A DNA stretch of 64,000 nt from Methanomethylovorans hollandica DSM 15978 (GCF_000328665.1 NC_019972.1:124001-188000), one strand, 5' to 3'. Numbered from the stretch's first letter, positions 43,741 to 54,201 are shown. The notes: a model not told the origin generated them from the letters alone. Numbers and translations: made by a program.

Positions 43741-44091
43741 ATATCCAAATTCTATTTTTTACGACTTCCTTCTTTCACATTCCATACCAATACAACACCT
43801 TCAGTTTACTGTTGCCTATTCCTGTGACAACACTTCTGCTTGTGTCGCACTGTTTGAATGGCCTTGTCCAGTGATGCAATATTCTCTGCAAAAGCTCGCA
43901 TATAGAACAGGTTTGTTCTGGAAACCCCTTTCATATCAGGTATTTCCGACTCAGCTTATTGACTTCTCTATAAAAAAACGTATTTAGTAATAAAAAACAA
44001 ATTGCTCCGGAAGTTGAAAATAGATAAGTCCTATAGAATCAAAAAGTAAAATTTTTAAATCATACAGTAATACGTCTAAGGGGTTTAAAGT
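43741..44091. other. Intergenic region with a conserved degenerate block
   Basis: About 350 bases without a credible gene. Bases 43815-43880 are homologous to 34249-34320 (shared ATTCCTGTGACA and CACTTCTGC). AAGGGGTTTAAAGT before 44092 is the ribosome binding site of the next gene. Confidence 0.4.
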
Positions 44092-45009
44092 ATGGGGGAT
44101 TGCTTGGAACAATATGAAGTGAATAGATTTTTTGTGAAGCCTACCAAGAGTGAAGATAGAAAAGAAGCAAAAGACAATTATGTTGTATGCGTAAATTCTA
44201 ACACAAAAAAAAGATTAGATCTTGGAAAGTTTGCAGTTGTTAGTACTTGTTGCGAGGAAATTAAACAAACACTCCATGTTCACTGTCAAGTTATACTCGA
44301 TAGTACATTATTAAACAATGAAGTAAAACTTGATGAGACATTAAGAACCGCTCTAGCTTTTCCATGTGAATATGTGGATTATGCGAAACATACTGTAGAA
44401 ATCTATCCATTGGACCTAACGTTACTTCAACTACTAAACGAATATATTTCTCGTTTACTTGGTAGAAGATATTTATTTTTCCGTGTTTGTAGAGCTGATA
44501 GTCTTGACATGGATAAAACATATGCAAGAGTCAATTTGGAATCAATCAAGTTACTTGGTACAACAGAAGGTAATAATCTTATTCTCGAAAATGCTATAAA
44601 GAACGAAAATAACCGTTATACTTTGAAAAAGATCTCTCTCCAAGTTTATGAATTAACTCCAGAGATTCAGAAAGTAAGAGATGGTTTACAGAGAAGATAC
44701 CCTTATAGATTTCCATCTTTGGAAAAGGTGTTGCCAGTTGAACAAGATATTTGGCCTATTTTATTTGATTTATATGTAAGAGAAGAACTGAATCTAGAAG
44801 TATTAGATCCGTTGAAAGTAAGAAGAGATTTGTTAAGTATATTCCTTAGGGAATTCAGAGAATTTGGTATACTTTTTTTCCTAACATCACTTACAATAAC
44901 AACACTTTTGCCCAATAATCAGATGACATGGAAATTATTAGCTTTAATTTCTTCTTTTATAGTCTCATTGTCATTAACATTGATTAATATCAAAGAGAGA
45001 GTAAAATAA
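44092..45009 (+). CDS. Uncharacterised membrane protein, 305 aa
   Basis: I do not recognise the family with confidence. The soluble N-terminal 240 residues include RADSLDMDKTYARVN and then ESIKLLGTTEGNNLILE, which recall a double-psi beta-barrel as in the N-domain of Cdc48-like proteins; this is only a pattern resemblance. The C-terminus has two hydrophobic segments (about 255-272 and 280-297, FGILFFLTSLTITTLL and LLALISSFIVSLSLTLI), a hairpin that would place the soluble domain in the cytoplasm. It converges with the OLD-family nuclease gene. Confidence 0.65.
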   Translation: MGDCLEQYEVNRFFVKPTKSEDRKEAKDNYVVCVNSNTKKRLDLGKFAVVSTCCEEIKQTLHVHCQVILDSTLLNNEVKLDETLRTALAFPCEYVDYAKHTVEIYPLDLTLLQLLNEYISRLLGRRYLFFRVCRADSLDMDKTYARVNLESIKLLGTTEGNNLILENAIKNENNRYTLKKISLQVYELTPEIQKVRDGLQRRYPYRFPSLEKVLPVEQDIWPILFDLYVREELNLEVLDPLKVRRDLLSIFLREFREFGILFFLTSLTITTLLPNNQMTWKLLALISSFIVSLSLTLINIKERVK

Positions 45010-45103
45010 ATCGACAGCAAACTGAATTTTAAATCCGTTACATTTATATTCTGCACTGAGTTTTTAAGTTTGTAAATTTACAAATTTTAAAACAATTATT
45101 ATT

Positions 45104-47185
45104 CTAATTTTCTATTGCACAGCGCACATATTCTTCAAATTCTTGAACGTCTAGATATTTGGAAAGATCTTCTTTGTTATCAATTACCCTTGTCACAATT
45201 TCAAATATTCGTATTTCTTTTGAGCCCCTTATACTATTACCATCAGATGTTAAATAATCCTCTAGTTCACCCTTTTCTAAAACGAAAACATTGTTAGATT
45301 TTAGGGTTTTTATAAATGCTTTCATTTTTGCATATATTTCCTGATCTTCTTTTAATACCAAGTAGTTTGCTTTGTTCCTTAAATTTGGCTTTAGGTGCAT
45401 CCAAAGATCAAGGAGTTCATCTCTTACTGTCTCATCGGTTTCCCATTTTTCCATCAGATTACAAAAGGCTTTTGCATCCAGGGATTCTGCAGGTTTAAGT
45501 AACCTAGAGTTGATTTTTTCAGTTTTCTTCCATTTATTTTCTTCATTTTCTAGTAATGTACGTACTTTACTTCTGATTATAGACAATTCATTACTATTGA
45601 AATAAACAATGTCTCTTAGGTTTTCCAAATCTTTCAATATAAAATCAAGATCTGCAAGTGCAAACCATTTAATATTAAGGCTTTTGGCAATCTGGATGTA
45701 TTTTGCTATGTTGCCTTTACCATTTGCCCGAATTACAGAAATATTGTTTTTATCCAAATATGAACTTTGATCCATTATTTTATCAGCTATTAAAGGTATA
45801 AATCGTTCCTCTGCTCCTTCGACAATTAGTATTTTTTCTGAAAAGAACAATTCGTTATTTTGTTTCCAATTAAAAATCTGCTTTTTCTTAAATTCAGTTC
45901 CATCATCAATGTTGACTTTATATTGACATGTACATCCATTTTCTTTTCGTATCACTGTTATATTGTTTATATATTCTGGCTTAATGAAATCAGAAGAATG
46001 TGTTGTTATTATAACTTGATTCTGTGCATCATTAAATGTTATAAAATCTTCAAACACCTGAAGTATAGATCTTCGTCCTTGAGGATGTAGATATAATTCG
46101 GGTTCTTCAACTACAAGCAATGAGCTATTTTTATGAAATGTCGAGCAATAATAACAAAAAGCACTTATTATAAACGCACTCTGAATTCCAGATCCTTTGT
46201 TGGATATAAGTGACTTATATCCATCATCAACAAATACATTGATTGACTTGTATATGTCATCTTTTGTGTCTGTAGAAAATTGGAATGAAAAATCACAGTC
46301 CTGAAAAGTCATATCCATGTTTTGTTTAATATTAACCGTAATGTCTTCAAACAACTCATTACCAACAGTATTAACTGATTGGAATAACCGGTTCATTGTT
46401 TCAGAATATGACAAAGTCTGAGCATTATCCTGATTTTGTATTTTTTTGTCTTTGTTTTCATCCCATATCCGCTTGATAAGTTTTCCATACCATGACCAGT
46501 TGTTAATTTTTAATTGCTTCTCTGGGTCTCGAAATGATGGAATAACAGCACTATTTATTAAAGAATCTCTAAACTCACTGTTAAGTCCCCAACACCTATA
46601 TGCTGCATTATCTGTTTTCATTATAAAAGAAAAATCTTTTTGGATTATTTCTCCGGAGTTATCTTTTTTAACATACAATAGTATCCAGGCTTCTTTTATT
46701 TGTTTGAAATAGGAATTTAAATTATAGTTGGTATCATTGGGCTTTGCATATACCTTTTTACTATATTTGTATCCCCACGGAATAAAATCTGTACAATCAT
46801 CCAGATCAGTTTCTATATTGATTTTGAGAGCATTGTTAATATCAAGTTTATTTTCAGATACTAGAAATGGTTCGCAGTTTAGTTTTGCCATCCACAATCC
46901 TTTGATTTCAGCAATTTGATTTGAGAAACTACCATCTAATTTTGCAAGTACCCAAAAGTATCCATCATCGACTTCTTTTTCCTGTTCCTTGTATTTAAAA
47001 AAATCTTTATCCTCAAAAACAAGGTAGGTTGGATATTTGTCTCCAAAAAGTAAGTTTAATGCGCTGATTATATTACTTTTACCAGCATTGTTTTTACCCA
47101 CAATCAGATTCATGCCATTTTGGAAATCAATATCAACATGGTTTATGCTTCTGTAGTTTTTAATTATTAATTTTGATATGTACAC
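45104..47185 (-). CDS. OLD-family ATP-dependent endonuclease (AAA ATPase plus TOPRIM)
   Basis: 693 residues, GTG start. The N-terminus has an SMC/ABC-type ATPase with Walker A GKNNAGKS (30-37), a signature-like GSGIQSAFIIS near 327 and Walker B LLVVEEPELYLHP near 352. The C-terminal half is a TOPRIM nuclease domain: EKILIVEGAEERFIP near 448 and LADLDF near 508. OLD proteins cut DNA and are found as phage-exclusion factors and, with a UvrD-type partner, as Gabija (GajA). No partner lies adjacent here: the neighbours are a HEAT-repeat membrane protein (divergent) and a membrane protein (convergent). It may be a stand-alone class 1 OLD nuclease. Confidence 0.88.
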   Translation of the reverse strand: MYISKLIIKNYRSINHVDIDFQNGMNLIVGKNNAGKSNIISALNLLFGDKYPTYLVFEDKDFFKYKEQEKEVDDGYFWVLAKLDGSFSNQIAEIKGLWMAKLNCEPFLVSENKLDINNALKINIETDLDDCTDFIPWGYKYSKKVYAKPNDTNYNLNSYFKQIKEAWILLYVKKDNSGEIIQKDFSFIMKTDNAAYRCWGLNSEFRDSLINSAVIPSFRDPEKQLKINNWSWYGKLIKRIWDENKDKKIQNQDNAQTLSYSETMNRLFQSVNTVGNELFEDITVNIKQNMDMTFQDCDFSFQFSTDTKDDIYKSINVFVDDGYKSLISNKGSGIQSAFIISAFCYYCSTFHKNSSLLVVEEPELYLHPQGRRSILQVFEDFITFNDAQNQVIITTHSSDFIKPEYINNITVIRKENGCTCQYKVNIDDGTEFKKKQIFNWKQNNELFFSEKILIVEGAEERFIPLIADKIMDQSSYLDKNNISVIRANGKGNIAKYIQIAKSLNIKWFALADLDFILKDLENLRDIVYFNSNELSIIRSKVRTLLENEENKWKKTEKINSRLLKPAESLDAKAFCNLMEKWETDETVRDELLDLWMHLKPNLRNKANYLVLKEDQEIYAKMKAFIKTLKSNNVFVLEKGELEDYLTSDGNSIRGSKEIRIFEIVTRVIDNKEDLSKYLDVQEFEEYVRCAIEN

Positions 47186-47321
47186 CCGAAATACACCAGC
47201 TATCAGTCTCTATTTTTTACAATTATTTCTTTGGAACTTGAAACTATTTAACTGTACTTCATACCATAAGATTTGAAATGCAATTTGAAGATGTACTTCT
47301 CTGCAAGGATAGAAACAATAA

Positions 47322-47330
47322 ATTTATAAA
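47322..47330 (+). promoter_or_regulatory. TATA box of the HEAT-repeat gene
   Basis: ATTTATAAA is centred about 30 bases before the ATG at 47356. With no ribosome binding site before that ATG, a leaderless or nearly leaderless mRNA is likely. Confidence 0.45.
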
Positions 47331-47355
47331 CAGTTAACTATCACTTTATACGTGA

Positions 47356-49737
47356 ATGCCAGCGGATCAGGAAGAAATACACAGGTTAAGTTTGAGTGAA
47401 GATAAAGAAGATAGGGCAAAGGCTATAGTGCTAATTGAAAACGAATTTGAAAATTTACCTGACAAGTATGACGCATGGAATGATCTCATTAGATTGGTGA
47501 ATGATGAAATTTGGAGTAATAAAGTAAATGCAATTAACTTTGTATCTAGTGCTTTTAAATATCTTCCTGACAAATCTATTGCTTGGTCTGATTTCATTAG
47601 ACTCGTGGGAGATGAGGATAAGGATATATATATAAATTTTCAAGTTTCTTATCTTCTATTTTCCGCTTTCAAATATACTCCTAATAAATATGTTGCTTTA
47701 TCTGATTTACATCGTCTAACGATTGCTAGTCATTATTCTGTTAGAGAAATTGCTGCTTGTATCCTTGGTAGAGTGTTTCCTTCCATATCTGAAGAGTATA
47801 AATATGCTGCTTGGTCTGATTTACATATTCTAACATGTGATCTGCATTATGAGGTTAGACGAAAAGTTATTCATAGCCTTGCTTATGCTTTTGAACATAT
47901 TCCTGAAGAACAGAAGTCTGAGGCTTGGGAGGATTTACATAGGCTAACAAGTGATGAAGATGACTTCGTTAGAAGCAATACTCCTGATCTCCTAAGTATT
48001 ATTTTTTCTTCTTTCCCCGAAGAATGCAAGTTTCTTGCTTGGGAGGATTTACATAGGCTAACAAATGATGAATATTGTTGGGTTAGGACACATGCTTCTT
48101 CTTCTCTTGGTGTTTCTTTTAAGTACATTCCTGACAAATCCGTTGCTTTTTCTGACCTACATCGTCTAACAAGTGATGAAAGTCGTTGGGTTAAAGAAAG
48201 TGTTGTTTATGCTCTATTTTTTGCTTTTGAAAATGTTCCTGACAAATCTACTGCCTACAGTGATATAGTTAGATTAAAAAGTGATCCGGATTCATGTGTT
48301 CGTACAAAAGTTGCTGAGTACATTGGTTCGTATTTTTCTTCGATTCCAGATGAATACAAGTCAGCTGTCTTGTCCGATCTGCATAGTCTACTAATTGATG
48401 GGGACACATATGTTAGAATGTATGCATATTATTCTCTTGGGAAAATTTCGATACATGAAGCTTCTAAATCATCAAATGAAGCTGATTCTAGAATCTTGTT
48501 GGATAAAGCAATCCAATATTTTGAAAAATCCGTAAAAGAAGGTCCTTGGGAAAGCCCTGCGACATTTTGTAGTTTCTTTTATCGTTCTTTTGACGATGTT
48601 TTGTTCAAGAAAGTACATCCAAAAAATGTAGAGAAGGATTATATTGCAGCTGCTAAAATATGGAGCCGCGATTCTGAGACCAAACATAAACTTATAGAAG
48701 CTGTTGAACAACTATCTAAAGCTCTAGAAATAGCATACGATGCTCGTGAATCTGGTAGCGATTGGCAAGAAACACTAAAACGTTGCTCAGATATCTGTAA
48801 TTATGCTGAACAATTGATGAATGATAACAAAGATAAAACACCTGCTGCACATAGTTTGTATAAGATAGCTAAGCCATCTTTTGATAAAAGAATAACAGAA
48901 CTTATTGATAAATTGAAGGAAACAGCAGATATTGCTTACGATAAATCGCGGAATACTCCTGCTGAACCGATTGCTTCTTTCATTAAAGAGGAAATATACG
49001 GGTGGAGAGTTGAAAATCAAGTTCAAATGGAAAAGAGTCTTAATAACTTACTTTTTAGCCTAAAAACACAGATCCCTAATATTCCTGAAACTAAATTTAT
49101 TTATGAAAAAATAGATGAGATAAAGAGTTATAAGATCGTTGAAGACCAGATTGCAGCTCTTATATCATTGATTCCTTTGATTCTACAGATGTCCATAGAA
49201 TCAAAATTAAATATTATTATAGAGAACCAAAACAAAACTTTTGATAAAGTAACTCAAATCGATAAAACAACAAGTGACACAAATGAAACAGTTACTCGAA
49301 CCGAAAGTAAGGTTGATTCAATCCTCCAAACTGTTACTGAACTAAAAGAGATTGCATCTAAGTTAAAGGCAGAAGGAAATGAAAAAGGAAGCCAGGACGT
49401 CAATGATATAGCTGATAAAATCAAGGTTTTACTGGAAAATAAAGATCCTAAAGAGATGACCCTTTTTATCGAAAAACTCCAAAAAGAAGTACCAGATATC
49501 TTTGAGGAAATCGAAAAATCCACTGCTCCTAAAGATGTGAAAGAAAAAGCAAAAATAGGTTTGAAAGACAAAATGATGGAAACTGGAAAGAGTATTACAT
49601 TTGCTGTTGCTACAAACTGGATTGCTACTTATTTACCTTCTATCATAACTGCTGGTGTCTCTGGACTTTTAGTTCCGGGTATCATACTTGCTGTTTTGGT
49701 ATCAATTGTGAATTTGAGAAATCAAGATCTAAAATAA
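47356..49737 (+). CDS. HEAT-repeat protein with coiled coil and C-terminal membrane segment
   Basis: 793 residues. Residues 10-365 hold about nine HEAT-like repeats of 38-40 residues, with the core DKSVAFSDLHRLTSDESRWV and a following helix of small and aromatic residues. Residues 370-600 are helical and TPR-like (LLDKAIQYFEKSVKEGP). Residues 610-730 form a coiled coil (TSDTNETVTRTESKVDSILQ), and a hydrophobic C-terminal region (about 745-787, GLLVPGIILAVLVSIV) probably enters the membrane. No enzyme motif is seen. Its start region is divergent from the OLD nuclease. Large HEAT proteins with membrane ends are common in methanosarcinal archaea; its function is unknown, perhaps sensing. Confidence 0.75.
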   Translation: MPADQEEIHRLSLSEDKEDRAKAIVLIENEFENLPDKYDAWNDLIRLVNDEIWSNKVNAINFVSSAFKYLPDKSIAWSDFIRLVGDEDKDIYINFQVSYLLFSAFKYTPNKYVALSDLHRLTIASHYSVREIAACILGRVFPSISEEYKYAAWSDLHILTCDLHYEVRRKVIHSLAYAFEHIPEEQKSEAWEDLHRLTSDEDDFVRSNTPDLLSIIFSSFPEECKFLAWEDLHRLTNDEYCWVRTHASSSLGVSFKYIPDKSVAFSDLHRLTSDESRWVKESVVYALFFAFENVPDKSTAYSDIVRLKSDPDSCVRTKVAEYIGSYFSSIPDEYKSAVLSDLHSLLIDGDTYVRMYAYYSLGKISIHEASKSSNEADSRILLDKAIQYFEKSVKEGPWESPATFCSFFYRSFDDVLFKKVHPKNVEKDYIAAAKIWSRDSETKHKLIEAVEQLSKALEIAYDARESGSDWQETLKRCSDICNYAEQLMNDNKDKTPAAHSLYKIAKPSFDKRITELIDKLKETADIAYDKSRNTPAEPIASFIKEEIYGWRVENQVQMEKSLNNLLFSLKTQIPNIPETKFIYEKIDEIKSYKIVEDQIAALISLIPLILQMSIESKLNIIIENQNKTFDKVTQIDKTTSDTNETVTRTESKVDSILQTVTELKEIASKLKAEGNEKGSQDVNDIADKIKVLLENKDPKEMTLFIEKLQKEVPDIFEEIEKSTAPKDVKEKAKIGLKDKMMETGKSITFAVATNWIATYLPSIITAGVSGLLVPGIILAVLVSIVNLRNQDLK

Positions 49738-49923
49738 GGCGATTGATAATGATTTTTGGACAGCAGTTTTGACTGCTTCTCTATCCCTTTGTCCTAACCA
49801 ACGCCCTTTAGAAAATATAAATAGGAGTTGTTTATATTTGGCTATGTTCAAAGTGATTAAACTAGTCTATTTACCCACCAGGAAAAGCAAAAAAAGTAGT
49901 AAGAAAAGAATACCTGCAATAAT

Positions 49924-50532
49924 TCAGGTTTCTGAGACAAAGATCTCCTTGACAGGCTGCAAGGAATCAAGATCAATATCTATTCCATAGCGTTCTACAA
50001 ATTCCCGGGTTCCGATACGATCCGGGGTCCAGTCCAAAAACCACATTTTAGATACAATTTTTCGAGTAAGGATTGGCTCATTGCGTTTCACAGCTTCATC
50101 TGGAGCTATATCTAAGTTCGAAATCCACCGCAGCTTGTTAATACCAGCTTCCTGCGAGCCACGTATGAAGGCGTAGAACGCACTTTCCATCCGGCTGATA
50201 GTTTCAGCTGCAGTCTTTCCAGAGGGCATTGCACGGAACCTGTAAGGGCGGAGTTTATGCTGCAGGCACCACTGCTCAAGTAAGACAGCATGTAAGGAAG
50301 GAAGCAGATAAGCATGGAGCTGATGAGGAAAATCAATGTGCAGAAGGGAATCAAGGATCCCGGGATAATAATAGCGGTATTCCTGCAGGCTGGTTCTCCG
50401 TACATGTATCCTGCCGTTTAATCCCATATCCTTGGGAGTGTGGGTATGCAGTACCCTGCGGGGAATAGGGGTATCGCTGTTGATTAGTACCATTTCGATG
50501 GTGGCTGCATTCCATTTCTTTTGGTTCGTCAT
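49924..50532 (-). CDS. Uncharacterised protein, 202 aa
   Basis: I do not recognise this protein. It is soluble, with many aromatic and basic residues (RTSLQEYRYYYPGILDSLLH, MWFLDWTPDRIGTREFVERY), and a bias in base composition that differs a little from the AT-rich neighbours. No signal peptide, membrane segment or metal motif is visible. It stands alone between the HEAT-repeat gene and a decayed insertion element, so it may be recently acquired or a remnant. Confidence 0.5.
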   Translation of the reverse strand: MTNQKKWNAATIEMVLINSDTPIPRRVLHTHTPKDMGLNGRIHVRRTSLQEYRYYYPGILDSLLHIDFPHQLHAYLLPSLHAVLLEQWCLQHKLRPYRFRAMPSGKTAAETISRMESAFYAFIRGSQEAGINKLRWISNLDIAPDEAVKRNEPILTRKIVSKMWFLDWTPDRIGTREFVERYGIDIDLDSLQPVKEIFVSET

Positions 50533-50891
50533 ATTTACACTATATTTGTTCTAATTTTATATTAGTGTATGGCATTTTGCCTATGTTTTTCTCCGACCAA
50601 GTATTCAAAAGTCTATAGGAATATGGCATATCCTACCTGCTACCTCCCCATTGAACCCAAAAAAGATATCAGAAAAACATACCTCTTTGAATCTGGACAG
50701 CAAAATGATCAAAATTACCCTTTGTTGATAAAAAAGATGCTTTTTACTACATGGGTGGTAAAAATATACTAATTTATTTTTGGTATTTTTCATACAGAAG
50801 AGGATTCTGATTAACCCTCTGTTTTTTATGTCACCATAAATTTGAAGTGGCATTTATTCTCTTTATCTCTGTTTTTGCTTCGTTTCTTTCA
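50533..50891. other. AT-rich gap between the 202-residue gene and the second IS5 copy
   Basis: About 360 bases. Short open frames exist on both strands, but none has a ribosome binding site or recognisable sequence. I see nothing supported here. Confidence 0.4.
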
Positions 50892-51772
50892 TTTTTTCCT
50901 TGTTTTTAGGATAGCGGAAGCTATCCTAAATAATTCCTTTATGTTTGAGTGTCTTCAACTGATGTAAGTTAAAGCAAAAAGCCGTCATCAACATCTTTAC
51001 ATTTACTCTTTCCACAGTTGTAACAAGAACTTTTCCTGCATTAAATACTTCTTTGACCACAGAATATACTCGTTCTCCTGGAGCTCTCTGACTACTGATC
51101 TTTCGTTCCTCAGGAGATCGCTTATTTCTAATGGATGTCCTCTCACAGCTCTCTGCATTGTTGCAGCAAAACCTTTTGCAATTGCTCCGAAATACCCTCT
51201 ATCTCTGTATACAACTTCATTCAATTCAGAGAGATCTATCTGAGAATCATGAACCGATGCAGTTGTTGTTTTGAATCTTCTGATCAATTCATAATCCTTA
51301 TCGATGATTGTGTGGAGCTTGTAACCAAAAATGATCTACTACCTTTTTTTGTCCAGGTTCCATCTTTACTTCGTCTTGTTTTTGCTTCTTTTCCTCTAGG
51401 TTCATCTGCTTTAACATGTCCCGGATTTGAATGGATGAAAGTAGCATCCTGGATCATTCCTTTTTTGATATTCAATCCTAGAGCATCAAGCTGCTTCTGC
51501 ATTTCAGTCCATATTTGCTCTTCTTTTCCATTATCGACAATCCTCTTCCGAAATGACCAGACAGTTGTACTGTCTGGTACATATTCAGGGAATGAAAGAA
51601 ATTTCCGGAAGGAGATTCTATCAATGCATTGTCGCTCAAGTTCAGCATCAGAAAGATCATGCCATTGTTGTAGTACAAGTATTTTGAACATCACAATAAC
51701 ATCAGCTTCAGGCCTACCGCCTGAAGCTGTTGTCGAATAAGAAAGAGCGATTACTCGCTCTCCCTCTTCTAA

Positions 51773-51806
51773 GAACCGTACGTGCGACTTTCATCGCATA
51801 CGGCTC
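51773..51806 (-). ncRNA. Group II intron domain V
   Basis: A 34-nucleotide hairpin beginning GAGCCGTATGCGATGAAAGT and closing with ACGGTTC, the catalytic domain V of group II introns. Its length and its GAAA tetraloop are typical, which supports a catalytically competent ribozyme. Confidence 0.85.
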
Positions 51807-51864
51807 AAGCATTCTATAACCCTTTCTGTATCGGGCAGCTGTTAGACATTCTGTGATAGTTACT

Positions 51865-53343
51865 CTACAACACTTGTTTCTGCTTTCTCAGATAGTTTGT
51901 TCTCCATTTGAAGTATTCTTTGTCTATATAGGGGTTCTTATCCATTTTTATACATGGATGTCTTATAATCTTCGTATCCGTGAAAGATTTAAGTTTAAGC
52001 CCCTCTGCAGAGAATACCCAGTTCCTTGACCCTATCCCATGCCAATATCGATTTACTATCCATTGGTGAGATTTGTCTGGATGGCGCCTTTTAGCCCACG
52101 TCCATAGCATATTCCATAATCTGAAATCAAGCTTACTGAACGTCTCTTTAGCAACTGCTGAGCGATGGTATTCGCTCCATCCAACAATAATAAGGTTAAG
52201 TTTCTCAATGAGAGAACTTTGGGACAAAGCCTTCCCTTTCTTAATCACGTTACTTATACTTTTTGTGATTGTCGCAATAGATTTGTTCGAGGGTTTGATT
52301 AGGAGTTTACCGTTGTATTTCCGGAAATTCCATCCCAGAAAATCAAATCCATCGTCTATATGGGAGATAAGGGTTTTCTCACGAGATAGTTCCAGTCCTC
52401 TATCCTTTAAGAATAGTCTGATAATCTCAGCAATATCTTTAGCTACTTTCTCTGAATCTGCAGTGACGATGAAATCGTCTGCATATCTCACAAAATTGAC
52501 TTTATGAGGGTTATACCCATTTTTGTTGATAGTTCCCCTCTTGTTTGTATGGTACTTTGTTGCTATTGCCTTTTCCATACCATCCAATGTGATATTCGCC
52601 AAGGTTGGAGATATTAGGCCACCTTGCGCAGTGCCTGCTTTGGTAGGATTCAGATGTCTGTTGTAGACATAACCAGCTTTAAGGAATTGCTTTAAGATTG
52701 ACTTATCCATAAGAATATTGTTCAGGAGCCATTCGTGATTTATATGGTCAAAACATCCTTTAATGTCACCTTCCAGAATCCATTGAGCTGAGTTCCTTTT
52801 GCTCAAACATGTGAACAATTGGGCTTTTGCATCCTGTGAACTTCGATGTTTGCGAAATCCAAAAGATGCTCTGTCTGCAGTGGTTTCTGCTATTGGGTTT
52901 AGGACAAGAGCATATAATGCCTGCATTGCTCTATCGTACATTGTAGGAATGCTTAGTGGTCGTTTTTTCTTCTTCCCAGTTTTCTCAATATAGATTCGTC
53001 TCAATGGTTTGGCTTTGTAGTTCTTACCAGATAATTCCAGAACAGCTTTTATATTGGAGGTAGATGTTGTCCACTTTTCTCCATCAATTCCAGCTGTTCT
53101 TTTACCTCTGTTCTGTGTTACCTTCTTTACTGCCAGTAATTTGGCATGAAAAGAGTTGGTAAGCAAATATTGTAGCCGTTTAACTAAATGCCACTTCTTT
53201 TGTCTAACCGCTTTTACAATTCGGGTTTGCAGCTTATTAACGTTCTTTCCGACTGTTTTCCAATCGATTTGTTCCCATTTGTTTGGGATTGAATTGTCTG
53301 CAAGCCTCTCACCTGACGGTGTCGTTGAGTGTCTTGCATTCAT
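51865..53343 (-). CDS. ltrA: Group II intron reverse transcriptase/maturase
   Basis: 492 residues from the ATG at 53343, which has AGGAGG 8 bases before it; earlier in-frame starts lack such a site. The reverse-transcriptase domain contains [47 protein letters not shown] and the catalytic FVRYADDF. A maturase (GIIM) domain follows ([18 protein letters not shown]). The protein ends at YLRKQKQVL, where many relatives continue into an HNH endonuclease domain with CxxC motifs, so this one is endonuclease-free. Such enzymes help the intron splice and use nascent replication strands to move. Confidence 0.93.
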   Translation of the reverse strand: MNARHSTTPSGERLADNSIPNKWEQIDWKTVGKNVNKLQTRIVKAVRQKKWHLVKRLQYLLTNSFHAKLLAVKKVTQNRGKRTAGIDGEKWTTSTSNIKAVLELSGKNYKAKPLRRIYIEKTGKKKKRPLSIPTMYDRAMQALYALVLNPIAETTADRASFGFRKHRSSQDAKAQLFTCLSKRNSAQWILEGDIKGCFDHINHEWLLNNILMDKSILKQFLKAGYVYNRHLNPTKAGTAQGGLISPTLANITLDGMEKAIATKYHTNKRGTINKNGYNPHKVNFVRYADDFIVTADSEKVAKDIAEIIRLFLKDRGLELSREKTLISHIDDGFDFLGWNFRKYNGKLLIKPSNKSIATITKSISNVIKKGKALSQSSLIEKLNLIIVGWSEYHRSAVAKETFSKLDFRLWNMLWTWAKRRHPDKSHQWIVNRYWHGIGSRNWVFSAEGLKLKSFTDTKIIRHPCIKMDKNPYIDKEYFKWRTNYLRKQKQVL

Positions 53344-54201
53344 AAGTTTGCCTCCTTTCATGTAATAGAACACCTACGGTAAGTCTGCTCCCTTTCGGAA
53401 TAAGGCAAATTTTGAACCTCTATGCATTCCATTACAGAATGCCATTCGCTTTTTACCGTTTCCTTTATCCCCTGTGCCATTGTTCATTCTCACAAATTCA
53501 CTACCTTTTTTTTAGAGGAGCACATGGGACTTACCAAGTTCTACAATACGAATAATCACGGAAACCTTAGAAGCCATCTATAGGCCGGGAATCTATTGTC
53601 CATTCGCCATAATGTTAATAAAGCCATTATGACCAGATTCCTTACCTTTTGGTTAAAGCGTGTCATTCCATTTCGCTTATCTGTATTAACGACCCTTAAG
53701 ATGGTTCGCATTATGCTCTTCATAATTTCCTTAACCTAGCAGTTAGTCAAGGATTGGAATTCCTTGCTTCCTACATTGTCCTATGAGCTTCATACTTTGA
53801 CGTTACCACCAACGCATGTCATAGTAGGTTTATCCCGAGTGGAAGGGATAGCTATAAAGCAATTCATAATGTAGCTTCTTGTCGCACCTATTATTATACA
53901 TCGATTCGAGAATAGGACGAAATGGTTTCCAGTCTATTAATGATTCTATTTCAGCAAGCTTGTCACCAACAGACTGAAGGCGTTTATATTTTTCATTAAG
54001 TGCAAAACCAATTAAATCATTCATGTTTATTAATTTACTTTGCTATTGGTTATATTTTAGTAGGATGTTATGCTGGGGAGAATAGGTTTATCGAAATTCT
54101 CCAATGTTTTGTATTAAAATAATTCCAAAAACAAATAGAAAAAATTAAATATGAACGTCTAATCAGTTTACACATAATTTGAATTCGGAAGGAACACAAC
54201 A

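Larger units (their letters stand above)
51732..53887 (-). mobile_element. Group II intron (2156 bases)
   Basis: On the minus strand the intron begins GTGCGAC at 53887 and ends CGAC at 51732, matching the GUGYG...AY boundary rule. Comparison with the uninterrupted transposase copy fixes both ends to within a base or two. Near the 3' end a 34-nucleotide domain V is visible (51773-51806), starting GAGCCGTATGCGATGAAAGT, followed by a domain VI-like stem (GAGCGAGTAATCGCTC). An intron-encoded reverse transcriptase lies in domain IV. Confidence 0.9.
50926..54024 (-). pseudogene. IS5-family transposase pseudogene with group II intron
   Basis: Exon 1 is 53888-54024 (MNDLIGFALNEKYKRLQSVG) and exon 2 begins at 51731. 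Joining them gives [20 protein letters not shown] in frame, matching the intact copy at 34632. Exon 2 has two one-base deletions compared with that copy. One lies in a T run near 51335, where SFFGYKLHTII becomes SFLVTSSTQ. The other is an A/G deletion near 51105, after LRN. Even correct splicing would not restore a full transposase. Confidence 0.82.
50892..54102 (-). mobile_element. Second IS5-type copy, decayed and split by a group II intron
   Basis: Related to the element at 34554-35610 but on the minus strand. Its right-end palindrome is at 50907-50928, and its left end, GGAGAATTTCGATAAACC on the minus strand, lies at 54085-54102. About 2.16 kb of group II intron interrupts the transposase gene between codons for MYNN and TASGG. 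Two one-base deletions further break the downstream coding part. Confidence 0.8.

Noticed and set aside
45115-45605. Several short plus-strand frames
   Set aside because: They are antisense to the TOPRIM part of the OLD-family gene and lack ribosome binding sites.
49769-49990. 73-codon plus-strand open frame
   Set aside because: It overlaps the end of the 202-residue minus-strand gene and has no recognisable pattern.
51135-51740. 201-codon plus-strand open frame
   Set aside because: It is antisense to the transposase pseudogene and has no support of its own.
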